Shown piece by piece: positions 4,804-5,130 of a stretch of 5,130 nt of DNA. A model generated the notes under the pieces. That model ran no database searches and was not told the origin of the DNA. It worked only from the letters and a program-made list of their open reading frames with translations. Every line of letters starts with the position of its first letter. Position 1 is the stretch's first letter. The DNA is from an uncultured Holophagales bacterium (GTDB lineage Bacteria; Acidobacteriota; Thermoanaerobaculia; UBA5066). The position numbers were made by a program, and so were the translations under genes. The stretch covers positions 1 through 5,130 of the forward strand of contig CALBDV010000352.1 in assembly GCA_937927565.1 (NCBI GenBank), given 5' to 3'.

Positions 4804-5130
4804 ATGAACGCTCCAGAACTCTCCTCCCTCAAGCGCACTCCACTGTTCGAATCGCACCAGGCTCTCCACGGCAAGCTCGTCCCGTTCGGCGGCTGGGAGA
4901 TGCCCGTCCTGTACTCCGGCCTCGTGGACGAGCACGTGGCCGTCCGGACGAAGGCCGGCCTCTTCGACGTCTCGCACATGGGCGAGATCCGCGTGCGGGG
5001 CCCGAAGGCGTTCGAGGTGGTCCAGAAGATCACCTGCAACGACGTCGCGGTCCTCGTCGACGGCCGCATCCAGTACTCGGCCTTCCTGACCGAGCGCGGG
5101 ACGTTCGTCGACGACCTCCTGACGTACCGC
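4804..5130 (+). CDS. gcvT: Aminomethyltransferase, glycine cleavage system T protein, N-terminal part
   Basis: The first 109 residues are present and the gene continues past the right edge; GcvT is normally about 360-370 residues. Clear family signatures are RTPLFESHQ (11-19), FGGWEMPVLY (28-37), EHVAVRTKAGLFDVSHMGE (43-61), a strand reading IQYSAFL (89-95) and VDDLLTYR (102-109). GcvT takes the aminomethyl group carried on lipoylated H protein and, with tetrahydrofolate, releases ammonia and forms 5,10-methylenetetrahydrofolate, supplying one-carbon units in the cytoplasm. The visible part covers the first section of the folate-binding domain. No Shine-Dalgarno sequence precedes the ATG at 4804, and the promoter just upstream predicts a very short leader. 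The H and P protein genes, often adjacent, would be further right if present. Related folate-binding YgfZ-like proteins lack this full set of motifs, so the GcvT call is secure. Confidence 0.95.
   Translation, partial: MNAPELSSLKRTPLFESHQALHGKLVPFGGWEMPVLYSGLVDEHVAVRTKAGLFDVSHMGEIRVRGPKAFEVVQKITCNDVAVLVDGRIQYSAFLTERGTFVDDLLTYR

Noticed and set aside
1..5130. Mobile element, CRISPR array, toxin-antitoxin, defence system or structural RNA gene
   Set aside because: I found no transposase, spaced direct repeats, attachment-like repeats, tRNA-like cloverleaf or rRNA segment; composition looks even across the window.

Overview
The window is a very GC-rich (roughly 70% by eye) bacterial chromosomal segment, densely packed with ordinary-looking genes on both strands. 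A Ser/Thr kinase with a long Pro/Thr-rich extracytoplasmic linker and PEGA repeats, a DUF883-type membrane-anchor protein and a glycine-cleavage T protein together suggest a Gram-negative lineage such as Acidobacteriota or a deltaproteobacterial/myxobacterial relative. This placement is an inference from gene style, not from a phylogenetic marker.

Layout from left to right: (1) On the minus strand, 1-587, the N-terminal part of a metallo-beta-lactamase-fold hydrolase of the RNA-processing (beta-CASP-like) type, cut by the left edge. (2) Divergent from it, a two-gene unit at 693-1255: a 92-residue DUF883/ElaB-like membrane-anchored protein, then an overlapping 94-residue membrane protein with a similar tail. 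(3) A 159-nt gap filled with three successive inverted repeats, the first a very strong terminator-like hairpin. (4) A 110-residue DUF2007-like protein (1415-1747), then 19 nt later a 668-residue transmembrane Ser/Thr protein kinase (1767-3773) with a cytoplasmic kinase domain, one membrane helix, a disordered linker and two PEGA-like domains. (5) Convergent to the kinase, with a 7-nt gap, a 309-residue protein (3781-4710, minus) with a good C-terminal cyclic-nucleotide-binding domain, a degenerate-looking N-terminal one and no DNA-binding domain. (6) Divergent from that gene, the start of gcvT (4804 to the right edge), with a recognisable sigma70-type promoter very close to its start codon.

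The middle of the window reads as a signalling neighbourhood: a putative signal-transducing small protein, a receptor-like kinase sensing something outside the cytoplasm, and a cyclic-nucleotide sensor without a DNA-binding output. Their cooperation is inferred only from adjacency. I see no mobile element, CRISPR array, tRNA, rRNA or defence system. The less expected signals are a TANNNT box 12-14 nt upstream of four start codons (three of which lack a Shine-Dalgarno sequence), the tiled hairpins at 1261-1375, and a G-quadruplex motif plus C8 run inside the kinase gene.
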